A stretch of 64,000 nucleotides of DNA, taken from the NCBI RefSeq assembly GCF_006715285.1, contig NZ_VFMX01000001.1, forward strand, positions 4,278,001 to 4,342,000. The letters run 5' to 3'. The notes under the pieces are model-generated. The model was not told the origin of the DNA. It did no database searches and worked only from the letters and a program-made list of their open reading frames with translations. Below, piece after piece: positions 8,784 to 16,759 of this stretch. Each line of letters opens with the position of its first letter. Position 1 is the stretch's first letter. This DNA is from Arthrobacter sp. SLBN-83. Its GTDB lineage: Bacteria; Actinomycetota; Actinomycetes; Actinomycetales; Micrococcaceae. Made by a program: the position numbers and the translations under genes.

Positions 8784-9287
8784 TCAGTATTCCTTCCTGC
8801 TGTCAAAGGCGCGCCAGGTCTGGAAGGGGACGTCCGACGTCGGGATGTCGCCCCGGGTGACCGGCATCAGTTCCGGTGCGGCACCGCTGAAATAGTCGTA
8901 AAAGAGGGCATCGTCGAAGCCCGCTGCTGCGGCGCCATGGCGGTCCGCGGCGAAATAGACGTGCCCGATTCGGGCCCACAGGGCTGATGCCAGGCACATG
9001 GGGCAGGGCTCGCAGCTGGCGTAGAGAACCGATCCCGTGAGGTCGAAATCCGCTGTTGCGGCTGCCGCGGCCCGGATAGCCACCACCTCCGCGTGGGCGG
9101 TCGGATCGTTGTCCCGGGTCACTCTGTTGACGCCGGAGTGGACCCGTCCGTCGGGCGTCACCACCACGGCCCCGAACGGTCCGCCGCCCTGGCCCACGTT
9201 CGCCGTGGCAAGGTCCACTGCCTGTTCGAGGTAGTGGACCCGTTCGAAGTGTTTTTGGGAGCTCTTTCCATGGTCTGCAGCCGTCAT
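8784..9287 (-). CDS. guaD: Guanine deaminase (cytidine/deoxycytidylate deaminase fold)
   Basis: A 167-residue zinc deaminase. The zinc and proton-transfer residues are visible as TAHAEV (His65, Glu67) and EPCPMC (Cys95, Cys98). Overall layout, including GGPFGAVVV, SNDPTAHAE-like spacing, a GFDDALFYDYF segment and the terminal FQTWRAFDSRKEY, parallels the small Bacillus subtilis GuaD rather than tRNA deaminase TadA. The probable reaction is guanine to xanthine plus ammonia. Activity on related purines or pyrimidines cannot be excluded. Confidence 0.85.
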   Translation of the reverse strand: MTAADHGKSSQKHFERVHYLEQAVDLATANVGQGGGPFGAVVVTPDGRVHSGVNRVTRDNDPTAHAEVVAIRAAAAATADFDLTGSVLYASCEPCPMCLASALWARIGHVYFAADRHGAAAAGFDDALFYDYFSGAAPELMPVTRGDIPTSDVPFQTWRAFDSRKEY

Positions 9288-9464
9288 AGCACGATCCTAG
9301 CCACCGGTGACCCTATGGGGGATGGAAAGGGGGCAAGGAAGGGGGGACGCCCCCAAACACTACCCGCCGGTAGGGGCCTACTCTTGCGCCGGGGGATACA
9401 TATTTTGCCTCTGCCGAGGCTTCCATTTATCCAGCCCGCAAGGGCCCCGCACCCGGAGTACCCA

Positions 9465-10592
9465 ATGAAGAGAAGACTCGCACTCTTAGCCTGTATCACC
9501 GCCTCGGCCGCTGCCATAGCGTCCGCAGGCCCCGCCGCCGCTTCCACTAAAGCGCCGGATTACCAGGTAATTGCAGGCGGCCTGGTCTCGCCGCTGCATG
9601 TAGCCGCAGGAACCGGCAAGGACGTCCTGGTGTCCCAGGATTTTGCCGGGAAACTCACGCGCTTCAACCATGACGGAGCAGCCGAAGACCTGGATACGGG
9701 CACGCCCAAGGGCTGGGAAGTGGCCGGTTCCGATACGCGCGGCAGCACAACCTACTTCCTTGAAAGCGTGGGCGCCGGGCAAGAAGACCCCGCCGCACTG
9801 CACGGATACCTGAAGTCGATTGACTCCAAAGGCCATGTGGACACCATCGCAAACTTTGCCGATTACGAGCGGCGCCATAACCCGGATGGCGACCAGCGTT
9901 ACGGCTTCGGGGATGACGTCAGCGCACAGTGCATGGCCAACTGGCCAAACTTCCCGCCGGCCACCTACAAGGGCACCGTGGATTCGCACCCCTACGCCGT
10001 GGCCGTCCGGGACAATACTGCGTACGTTGCGGATGCCGGCATGAACGCTGTGCTGAAGGTCAACCTGAAGAATGGTGACATCGATACGGTTGCCGTCCTG
10101 CCGCCACGGCCGGCGGTGATTCCGGCGGGTCTGCGGATCCCTACAGATATGCAGGGGAACACGGCGGAGGTGCCGGCCTGCGTAGTGGGGCATGAATATG
10201 CGTTCGAACCCGTCCCCACGGATGTCGCGGTCGCCCCTGACGGCATGCTGTACGTGACGTCCCTGCCCGGCGGACCGGAAGGACCTGAACTGGGTGCCCG
10301 TGGTGCGATCTTCAAGGTAAATCCGTGGAACGGTGACACCGACGTTTGGGCGGACGACATCCTTGGCCCCACGGGTGTGGCTGTCGCTGGCAACGGTGAC
10401 GTGTATGCAGCGTCGCTGTTCGGCGGAGAGATCCTGAAGTTCAACGACGACGGCGACCGTTCGACATTCCTCAAGGTGAATATGCCAGCTGACGTCGACA
10501 TCAAGGGGAACAACCTCTACGCCACGATCGATGTCCTGGGTGACCCGACGCAGCCGCCCGCTGGAAAGGTCATCAAGGCCGACCTCGGGTAG
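9465..10592 (+). CDS. Secreted ScyD/ScyE-family beta-propeller-like protein
   Basis: The start ATG at 9465 follows CGGAG. The 375-residue product opens with a classical signal peptide (MKRR, a hydrophobic Ala-rich core, cleavage near AAA-ST at residues 25-28), so it is exported. The mature part contains repeated short beta-rich units such as VLVSQDFAGKLTRFN, PYAVAVRDNTAYVADAGMNAVLKVN and PTGVAVAGNGDVYAASLFGGEILKF, typical of the ScyD/ScyE domain and NHL-like propellers. The biochemical role is unknown; the family name comes from cyanobacterial scytonemin loci, which are not present here. It converges on rbfA at a shared terminator. Confidence 0.85.
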   Translation: MKRRLALLACITASAAAIASAGPAAASTKAPDYQVIAGGLVSPLHVAAGTGKDVLVSQDFAGKLTRFNHDGAAEDLDTGTPKGWEVAGSDTRGSTTYFLESVGAGQEDPAALHGYLKSIDSKGHVDTIANFADYERRHNPDGDQRYGFGDDVSAQCMANWPNFPPATYKGTVDSHPYAVAVRDNTAYVADAGMNAVLKVNLKNGDIDTVAVLPPRPAVIPAGLRIPTDMQGNTAEVPACVVGHEYAFEPVPTDVAVAPDGMLYVTSLPGGPEGPELGARGAIFKVNPWNGDTDVWADDILGPTGVAVAGNGDVYAASLFGGEILKFNDDGDRSTFLKVNMPADVDIKGNNLYATIDVLGDPTQPPAGKVIKADLG

Positions 10593-10638
10593 CCGACGGT
10601 GACCGCCCCTGGTTAAGGACTGGGTGGGTTAAAAGCAG

Positions 10639-10669
10639 CCAGGGCCCGGGATAAGCTCCCGGGCCCTGG
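10639..10669 (-). terminator. Strong hairpin terminator for rbfA, possibly bidirectional
   Basis: A perfect 13-bp stem (10639-10651 with 10657-10669) with a five-base loop lies between convergent genes. On the minus strand it is followed by CTGCTTTTAAC, a usable T-tract; the plus-strand side has no good T-run. It most likely ends the rimP-to-rbfA operon and may also stop the plus-strand transcript. Confidence 0.8.
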
Positions 10670-10677
10670 TGTGCGTG

Positions 10678-11187
10678 TTACTTGTTGCCGTCCTCGTCGA
10701 GGTCCTCATCGTCGTTGAGGTCCAGGTCCTCTTCGTCGAAGTCGTCCTCGTCGATGTCCACGTCACCGGACGCATCGGACTTGTACGGGTCGGCGTCGCC
10801 TGCGTGGCGGGCGTTGGCGGCAAGGGCTGCCACCTCGGCGTCCCGCTTCCGGGCCTCCCGCAGCAGTTCCTCCAGGTTGGAGGCGTTGACCGGGATCTGG
10901 TCGGCGACGAATTCGAGGGTGGGGGTCAGGCGGGCGGTGATGTTCCGGCCCACTTCCTGCCGAAGCACACCCTTGGCCTTTTCAAGCCCCTTGGCAGCAT
11001 CAGCCTGGACAGCCTGGTCCCCGAAGACGGTGTAGTACACAGTGGCGTGCTGCAGGTCATTGGTCACGCGGGCATCAGTAACGGTAACGCCTTCAACCCG
11101 AGGATCCTTGATCCGCCGGCCCAGGGCCTCAGCAACAACAACCTTAATCCGCTGCGCCAACTTGGCAGCACGTGCCGGATCAGCCAT
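10678..11187 (-). CDS. rbfA: 30S ribosome-binding factor A
   Basis: RbfA assists maturation of the 16S rRNA 5' end during 30S assembly. I start at the ATG at 11187 (MADPARAAKLAQRI), which has GGAG six bases upstream, giving 169 residues. The KH-like core is visible as VVAEALGRRIKDPRVEGVTVTDARVTNDLQHATVYYTVFG and the later ARLTPTLEFVADQI. The C-terminus is a strongly acidic tail rich in Asp/Glu after about residue 137, longer than in E. coli but common in actinobacteria. It follows infB after an unusually structured 289-base gap. Confidence 0.95.
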   Translation of the reverse strand: MADPARAAKLAQRIKVVVAEALGRRIKDPRVEGVTVTDARVTNDLQHATVYYTVFGDQAVQADAAKGLEKAKGVLRQEVGRNITARLTPTLEFVADQIPVNASNLEELLREARKRDAEVAALAANARHAGDADPYKSDASGDVDIDEDDFDEEDLDLNDDEDLDEDGNK

Positions 11188-11293
11188 GAACAACTCCTAT
11201 AAGAAGAAAAGTAAGGGACGTACGACGGCGGCGGTGGGCCGGCGTCGAACGTTTCAGTTATGTGCCACGCGCTAAAGGCGGGCCAACGACCAT

Positions 11294-11461
11294 GCCGTCG
11301 GGATTTTCCGGCGGCGCTTTGGAGCCGTGAAGGGGGCCCGGGAGTGGCGTCGGGCCTGCCGGAGACGGGTGGCTGACGATCGCAGATCGCCAGCCACCCG
11401 TCGTAGGGGCGGGGCCCCCTTCACGGCGGAAAAGCGGGGGCCGCCGGGAGATCCCGACGGC
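11294..11461. repeat. Large nested imperfect palindrome between infB and rbfA
   Basis: Arms of about 80 bases face each other. The outer blocks are GCCGTCGGGAT (from 11294) against its complement ending at 11461. The middle blocks form a perfect 16-bp match (11324-11339 with 11412-11427). The inner hairpin pairs ACGGGTGGCTG (11365-11375) with 11391-11401, and inside it CGATC pairs with GATCG around a three-base loop. In RNA it would fold into one long interrupted stem. It could attenuate or protect the infB-rbfA mRNA, or be a decayed mobile palindromic repeat. Confidence 0.85.
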
Positions 11462-11476
11462 CCCACACCAGACAGA

Positions 11477-14398
11477 CTAGACGCGCGGCTTCTCGCGCAT
11501 CTCGAAGGTCTCGATGATGTCGCCTTCGGTGATGTCGTTGTACGACCCAAGACCGATACCACACTCGAAGTCCGTACGGACCTCGGTGGCGTCGTCCTTG
11601 AAGCGCTTGAGCGACTCCACGGTGAGGTTGTCACCGATGATCTTGCCGTCGCGGCTGACGCGTGCCTTGGCGTTGCGTCGGATGATGCCCGAGCGGACGA
11701 TCGAGCCGGCGATGTTTCCGAACTTGGAGGAGCGGAAGACTTCGCGGACCTCGGCGGTGCCGAGCTGGACTTCTTCGTATTCCGGCTTGAGCATGCCCTT
11801 GAGCGCTGCCTCGATGTCATCGATTGCTGCGTAGATGACGGAGTAGAAGCGCATGTCCACGCCTTCGCGGTCTGCCAGTTCGGCAACCCGCTCGGCGGGC
11901 TTGACGTTGAAGCCGATGATGACGGCGGAGTCGACCGTTGCCAGGTTGACGTCGTTCTGGGTGATGGCACCCACACCGCGGTGGATGACGCGCAGCTGCA
12001 CGCCTTCGCCGACGTCGATCTTGAGCAGCGCGTCTTCGAGGGCTTCCACGGCACCGGACACGTCACCCTTGAGGATGAGGTTGAGGGTGTCGATCTTGCC
12101 TTCGGCGACGGCCTGGTCGAAGTCTTCCAGGCTGATGCGCTTGCGGCGCTTGGCCAGGGCGGCGTTGCGGTCGGCGGCTTCGCGCTTCTCGGCGATCTGG
12201 CGGGCGGTGCGCTCGTCAGCGGTCACGAAGAAGGTGTCGCCGGCGCGCGGCACGTTGGACAGGCCCAGCACCTGGACGGGGCGGGACGGGCCTGCCTCGG
12301 TCAGGGCGCTGCCGTCGTCGTCGAACATCGCACGGACGCGGCCGTGGGCCGTGCCTGCCACGATGGTGTCGCCGACGCGCAGGGTACCGGACTGCACCAG
12401 GACGGTGGCAACCGCACCGCGGCCCTTGTCCAGGTTGGCTTCGATCGCGATACCGCGGGCGTCCTTGTTCGGGTTGGCGCGCATGTCCAGGGCGGCGTCC
12501 GCGGTGAGCAGGACGGCCTCGAGCAGCTCGTCGATGTGCAGGTTCTGGCGCGCAGAGACCTCCACGAACATGGTGTCGCCACCGTATTCCTCGGGAACCA
12601 GGCCGTACTCGGTCAGCTGGCCGCGGACCTTCTCCGGGTTGGCGCCTTCCTTGTCGATCTTGTTCACGGCCACGACGATCGGCACGTTGGCCGCCTGGGC
12701 GTGGTTGAGGGCTTCAACGGTCTGCGGCATCACGCCGTCGTCCGCTGCGACCACCAGGATGGCGATGTCGGTGACCTTGGCACCACGCGCACGCATGGCG
12801 GTGAACGCCTCGTGGCCCGGGGTGTCGATGAAGGTGATCTTGCGGTCGTCGCCTTCGTGGTTGTGCGTGACCTGGTAGGCACCGATGTGCTGGGTGATGC
12901 CGCCGTGCTCGCCCGCCATGACGTCGGACTTGCGGATGGCATCCAGCAGGCGGGTTTTACCGTGGTCCACGTGGCCCATGACGGTGACTACCGGCGGACG
13001 TGCCTCGAGTTCCTCGTCGCCTTCGGCTTCGAGTTCGGCTTCAAAGTCGATGTCGAAGCTGGAGAGCAGCTCGCGCTCCTCGTCCTCCGGGGAGACGACC
13101 TGGAGCTTGTAGCCGAGTTCCTCGCCGAGCAGGGCGAAGGTGTCCTCGTCCAGCGACTGGGTGGCGGTGGCCATTTCACCAAGGTGGAACAGCACGGTGA
13201 CCAGTGCGGCGGGGTTTGCCTCGATCTTGTCGGCGAAGTCCGTGATGGAAGAACCTCGGCGAAGCCGGATGACGGTGTTGCCGTCGCCGCGGGGTACGCT
13301 CACGCCACCCAGCGACGGGGCACTCATCTGCTCAAGTTCCTGGCGCTTTGCGCGCTTGGACTTGCGCTGCTTGCCACGGCCTGCGCCGCCCTTGCCGAAG
13401 GCACCCTGGGTGCCGCCGCGGCCGCGGCCGCCCTTGCCGAAGCCACCGCCGGCGGGAGCACCGCCGCCACCGGGACCACCGGTGCCGGGAGCGCCGCCGG
13501 GGCGTCCGGGACCGCGGCCGCCGCCGGGACGGCCTGCACCTGCGGGTGCGGGACGCTCAGTGCGGTTGGGCATCATGCCGGGAGTAGGACGGGGACCACC
13601 GGGGCGCGGTGCGCCCGGACGGGGGCCGCCGGCGCCTGCTGCGGGGCGGGGACCACCGGCACCGGCTGCGGGACGCGGCCCACCAGGGCGCGGTCCGCCG
13701 GCGCCTGCTGCGGGACGGGGACCACCGGGGCGGTCGCCGTCCGTACGGCTGCCACCCGGACGGGGCATGCCCTGGGAGGTGGCGAACGGGTTGTTGCCCG
13801 GACGGGGTGCACGGTCACCGTCTCCGCCGCGGCCGCGGGGCATGCCCTGCGAGGTGGCGAATGGGTTATTGCCCGGACGGGGACCGCCGGGACGGGGCCC
13901 TGAACCACCCGGACGGGCGGAGGGAGCCGGGGCGTCAGCCTTGGGTGCCGGACGCGCACCGGGCTTGGCGCCGGTGGACGGGGCACCAGCGGACGGGGCG
14001 CTGGAAGCCGGCGCACCGGAAGCCGGAGCCGCGGGAGCGGCAGGCGTGGCGGGGGCTGCCGGGGCTGCTGCCTGTGCAGGAGCAGCGGGAGCGGCCGGAG
14101 CCGGTGCCTGCGCCTTGGGGGCCGGAGCCTTGGGCGCAGCCGGGCCGGGGGCCGGTGCTGAAGGGCGTGTTCCTGCCGCGGGGGCAGGCGCCTTGGGCGC
14201 AGCGGCAGGCGCTGCCGCCGGAGCCGACGACTTTGCGGCGGCATCGGGGAAGGCGTTGCGCAGTTTACGCACAACGGGGGCCTCAATGGTTGAAGAGGCA
14301 GAGCGAACGAATTCGCCCAGTTCCTGCAGTTTTGTCACTGCATCTTTGGAAGTTATACCGAGCTCTTTGGCGAGCTCATGTACGCGGACCTTGGCCAC
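11477..14398 (-). CDS. infB: Translation initiation factor IF-2
   Basis: IF-2 is the GTPase that positions initiator fMet-tRNA on the ribosome. The 973-residue product begins MAKVRVHELAKELGITSKDAV (IF2 N-domain) and then has a long Ala/Pro/Gly-rich linker to about residue 370, longer than in low-GC bacteria. A PGNNPFATSQGMPR unit is repeated in it and there are several PRPAAGAGG repeats. The GTPase domain follows with GHVDHGKT (P-loop), DTPGHEAF and NKID, then domains II-IV ending EGDIIETFEMREKPRV. It lies in the rimP-nusA-ylxR-infB-rbfA order. Confidence 0.98.
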   Translation of the reverse strand: MAKVRVHELAKELGITSKDAVTKLQELGEFVRSASSTIEAPVVRKLRNAFPDAAAKSSAPAAAPAAAPKAPAPAAGTRPSAPAPGPAAPKAPAPKAQAPAPAAPAAPAQAAAPAAPATPAAPAAPASGAPASSAPSAGAPSTGAKPGARPAPKADAPAPSARPGGSGPRPGGPRPGNNPFATSQGMPRGRGGDGDRAPRPGNNPFATSQGMPRPGGSRTDGDRPGGPRPAAGAGGPRPGGPRPAAGAGGPRPAAGAGGPRPGAPRPGGPRPTPGMMPNRTERPAPAGAGRPGGGRGPGRPGGAPGTGGPGGGGAPAGGGFGKGGRGRGGTQGAFGKGGAGRGKQRKSKRAKRQELEQMSAPSLGGVSVPRGDGNTVIRLRRGSSITDFADKIEANPAALVTVLFHLGEMATATQSLDEDTFALLGEELGYKLQVVSPEDEERELLSSFDIDFEAELEAEGDEELEARPPVVTVMGHVDHGKTRLLDAIRKSDVMAGEHGGITQHIGAYQVTHNHEGDDRKITFIDTPGHEAFTAMRARGAKVTDIAILVVAADDGVMPQTVEALNHAQAANVPIVVAVNKIDKEGANPEKVRGQLTEYGLVPEEYGGDTMFVEVSARQNLHIDELLEAVLLTADAALDMRANPNKDARGIAIEANLDKGRGAVATVLVQSGTLRVGDTIVAGTAHGRVRAMFDDDGSALTEAGPSRPVQVLGLSNVPRAGDTFFVTADERTARQIAEKREAADRNAALAKRRKRISLEDFDQAVAEGKIDTLNLILKGDVSGAVEALEDALLKIDVGEGVQLRVIHRGVGAITQNDVNLATVDSAVIIGFNVKPAERVAELADREGVDMRFYSVIYAAIDDIEAALKGMLKPEYEEVQLGTAEVREVFRSSKFGNIAGSIVRSGIIRRNAKARVSRDGKIIGDNLTVESLKRFKDDATEVRTDFECGIGLGSYNDITEGDIIETFEMREKPRV

Positions 14399-14550
14399 AT
14401 TTCTCCTGTCTCGGTCCGCACCGAGCCAGGCACGAACCGTCTACTTCTTACTGCGGACCCCAGCCGCTGTTGATGCGAAGGGGCCCATTGCAGAGCGCAA
14501 CAAAGTTGTCATCGTTACGCACTCATCGCTGGGAACTCATCGGGTTTCCA

Positions 14551-14898
14551 TCAGATTTCTGACCCGCTTTCAGGTTGGACGGTTGGTGTTGCAGCCACCG
14601 GGGCGGCGTCAACGTTCGGACCTGAGGTGATCCGGCGTTCGACGGCGGTTGTTTCAGTTGCGCCCGGAAGGGCACGTCCGAATGCTCGCCGCTTGACCGC
14701 CAGGGCCAGGCACGATTCGCTGGGGTGCAGCCATGCACCCCGGCCAGCCATCCGGCGTCGTTCATCCACCAGGACAGCGGTTGACCCGCTGCCTTCGGCG
14801 ACGAGCCGGAGCAACTGCGACCGCGTACCCTTCTTCCGGCATCCGATGCAGGTACGCTCGGGCTGATTCCCGGTGGAAAGCATTTCTGCCACGGTCAT
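14551..14898 (-). CDS. ylxR: YlxR (DUF448) nucleic-acid-binding protein
   Basis: A small protein found between nusA and infB in many bacteria; members bind RNA or DNA and have been linked to RNase P and to regulation of gene expression. The diagnostic N-terminal motif PERTCIGCRKKGTRSQLLRLV is present, followed by GRGAWLHPSESCLALAVKRRAFGRAL. The start is uncertain: I use the ATG at 14898 (MTVAEMLSTG, 115 residues), while the ATG at 14883 is possible. The C-terminal 35 residues are variable and Thr/Pro/Val-rich. Confidence 0.88.
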   Translation of the reverse strand: MTVAEMLSTGNQPERTCIGCRKKGTRSQLLRLVAEGSGSTAVLVDERRRMAGRGAWLHPSESCLALAVKRRAFGRALPGATETTAVERRITSGPNVDAAPVAATPTVQPESGSEI

Positions 14899-15034
14899 CG
14901 TCCTGACGTTCTTTCTGCTGGCCGCAGGTTGACCGCCTCCGCAGTCGCGGAAACGAGCACGCCCAAGGCACACGGCTACCGGCTCTAAGGCGCGGTCTTA
15001 TCCATTCTAGCCCCTCGGGGCCGTTCTACCCGAA

Positions 15035-15071
15035 ACGGGGGTGGCTGCCGCGGTGCGCCAGCCACCCCCGT
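15035..15071 (-). terminator. Strong hairpin just after nusA (attenuator or processing site)
   Basis: A perfect 13-bp stem (15035-15047 with 15059-15071), loop of 11 bases, begins nine bases after the nusA stop; on the minus strand it is followed by TTTCGGG, a poor T-tract. It separates rimP-nusA from ylxR-infB-rbfA and probably causes partial termination. Its stem core GGGTGGCTG/CAGCCACCC is the same as the inner stem of the palindrome after infB. Confidence 0.6.
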
Positions 15072-15079
15072 CCCGGTAG

Positions 15080-16060
15080 TTACTTGTCGCGGGCCACCGC
15101 GGCGTCGGAGACAATGTCGATGCGCCACCCGGTCAGCTTTGCCGCGAGGCGGGCATTCTGGCCTTCCTTGCCGATGGCCAGGGACAGCTGGTAGTCCGGG
15201 ACCACCACGCGCGCGGAGCGGGTGGCCTCGTCCGTGATGGTGACCGAATTCACCCGCGACGGCGACAACGCACTGGCGATGAAGGTCGCCGGGTTCTCGC
15301 TGTAGTCGACAATGTCGATCTTTTCGTCGTTCAGCTCGGTCATGACGGCGCGGACGCGGGAACCCATCTCGCCAATGCAGGCACCCTTCGCGTTGATTCC
15401 CGGGGTGTTCGCCTTGACGGCGATCTTGGTGCGGTGACCGGCCTCGCGGGCCAGCGCCACGATCTCCACGGAGTGGTCCGCGATTTCCGGGACTTCGAGT
15501 TCGAAGAGCTTCCGGACCAGGCCGGGGTGTGACCGGGACAGTGTTACGGAGGGGCCCTTGGTGCCGCGGTGCACATCGATGACCAGGGCGCGCAGGCGGT
15601 TTCCGTGGATGTACTTCTCGCCGGGAACCTGCTCTGGCGGCGGAAGCAGCGCCTCAAGCGAGCCGAGGTTGACCTGGATCATGTGCGGGTTGTTGCCCTG
15701 CTGGATGGTGCCGGACACCAGCTCGCCTTCGCGGCCCTTGAACTCGCCCAGGACGTTGTCGTCCTCAACGTCGCGGAGCCGCTGCAGGATGATCTGGCGC
15801 GCGGTGCTTGCAGCGATGCGGCCGAACCCTTCGGGGGTGTGCTCGAATTCGCCGATGGGGGCGCCGTCGTCGTCAATCTCCACAGCCCAGATGGTCACGT
15901 GGCCGCTCTTGCGGTCCAGCTCGGCGCGCGCTTTTTCGAAGGCGCCGGGCGACTTGTGGTAGGCCACCAGGAGCGCCTGCTCGATGGTGGGGATGAGGAG
16001 GTCCAGCGGGATTTCACGCTCACGCTCCAAAAGTCTCAGTGCGCTCATGTCAATATCCAT
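15080..16060 (-). CDS. nusA: Transcription termination/antitermination factor NusA
   Basis: NusA binds RNA polymerase and RNA and modulates pausing, termination and antitermination. The 326-residue product is the short actinobacterial form. It has an N-terminal polymerase-binding domain, an S1 domain (region GELVSGTIQQGNNPHMIQVNLG) and two KH domains (GACIGEMGSRVRAVMTEL with the GxxG-like loop; SLAIGKEGQNARLAAKLTGWRIDI). It lacks the acidic C-terminal repeats of E. coli. Its ATG overlaps the rimP stop (TGATG), so it is translationally coupled to rimP. Confidence 0.97.
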   Translation of the reverse strand: MDIDMSALRLLEREREIPLDLLIPTIEQALLVAYHKSPGAFEKARAELDRKSGHVTIWAVEIDDDGAPIGEFEHTPEGFGRIAASTARQIILQRLRDVEDDNVLGEFKGREGELVSGTIQQGNNPHMIQVNLGSLEALLPPPEQVPGEKYIHGNRLRALVIDVHRGTKGPSVTLSRSHPGLVRKLFELEVPEIADHSVEIVALAREAGHRTKIAVKANTPGINAKGACIGEMGSRVRAVMTELNDEKIDIVDYSENPATFIASALSPSRVNSVTITDEATRSARVVVPDYQLSLAIGKEGQNARLAAKLTGWRIDIVSDAAVARDK

Positions 16061-16671
16061 CAGGCCTCCTCAGAAGGTCCATTGTGTTCAGGTTCCAGAC
16101 CGTCCTCCGGGAGGTGGCTGAATTCGATCTCGACTTTTCCGTTGCGGATCCTGTCGAAAGGAAGCTTTACGGGTTCGCCCTGCCGGGGCTTCATGCCCTT
16201 CTTGACGGCGATTTCCGGAACGAGGGTGACTCCCCCATCGTCCACGGATTTGATGCGGCCGGTCATGTTGTCGCCCTGGATGACGTTGACCTTGACCATC
16301 CGGCCCCGGGCACGGTGCCAGTGCCGCGGCTCGGTCAGGGGACGGCCGACGCCGGGCGAGGACACTTCGAGGTCATATGGACGGCCGTCATCGTTGGGGT
16401 CGTTGTCCAGCACATCCGAAAGAACCTTGGAGATGTCCGCGATGACGTCCAGGCTGACGCCGCCCGTTTCCTCCTGCGGCAGGTCCACCACGACGTGAAC
16501 CACGCGGTGGGAGCCGGGGATGATGGCCACGTCCTCGAGGTACAGGCGGTTGGCGTGAACGGCGGGTTCCAGGAGGGCCCGGAGCCGCGCAGCTTCGGGG
16601 TTGTGGGCCGGTGCGGTTTCGCTTCCCGTGCCGGTGTGGTCTGGTGAAGCCGTAGCTTCTGCATTGCTCAC
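16060..16671 (-). CDS. rimP: Ribosome maturation factor RimP
   Basis: RimP promotes 30S subunit assembly. It has 203 residues, longer than E. coli RimP because of an Ala/Thr/Pro-rich N-terminal extension of about 25 residues and an acidic C-terminal tail. The core is visible as HRVVHVVVDLPQEETGGVSLDVIADISKVLSDVLD and YDLEVSSPGVGRPLTEPRHW, the family signature. The start is GTG with GGGAGG eleven bases upstream. It is the first gene of the rimP-nusA-ylxR-infB-rbfA operon and is divergent from a DUF4439 gene. Confidence 0.95.
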   Translation of the reverse strand: MSNAEATASPDHTGTGSETAPAHNPEAARLRALLEPAVHANRLYLEDVAIIPGSHRVVHVVVDLPQEETGGVSLDVIADISKVLSDVLDNDPNDDGRPYDLEVSSPGVGRPLTEPRHWHRARGRMVKVNVIQGDNMTGRIKSVDDGGVTLVPEIAVKKGMKPRQGEPVKLPFDRIRNGKVEIEFSHLPEDGLEPEHNGPSEEA

Positions 16672-16759
16672 GATGCCGGCCGCCTCCCTATAGATGATGT
16701 GGTGTTTACTAGCGTAGCTATTTTACCGGCCCAGTGGTGCACCCGGGTGCCCCCTCAGC

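Noticed and set aside
11327..13903. A very long plus-strand open frame antisense to infB
   Set aside because: It mirrors the IF-2 gene; GC-rich codon use keeps the antisense frame free of stops. The product is low-complexity Gly/Ala/Thr with no family likeness.
16720..16725. TAAAAT as the -10 box of rimP
   Set aside because: No acceptable -35 sequence lies at 15-19 bases upstream, so I did not annotate a promoter.
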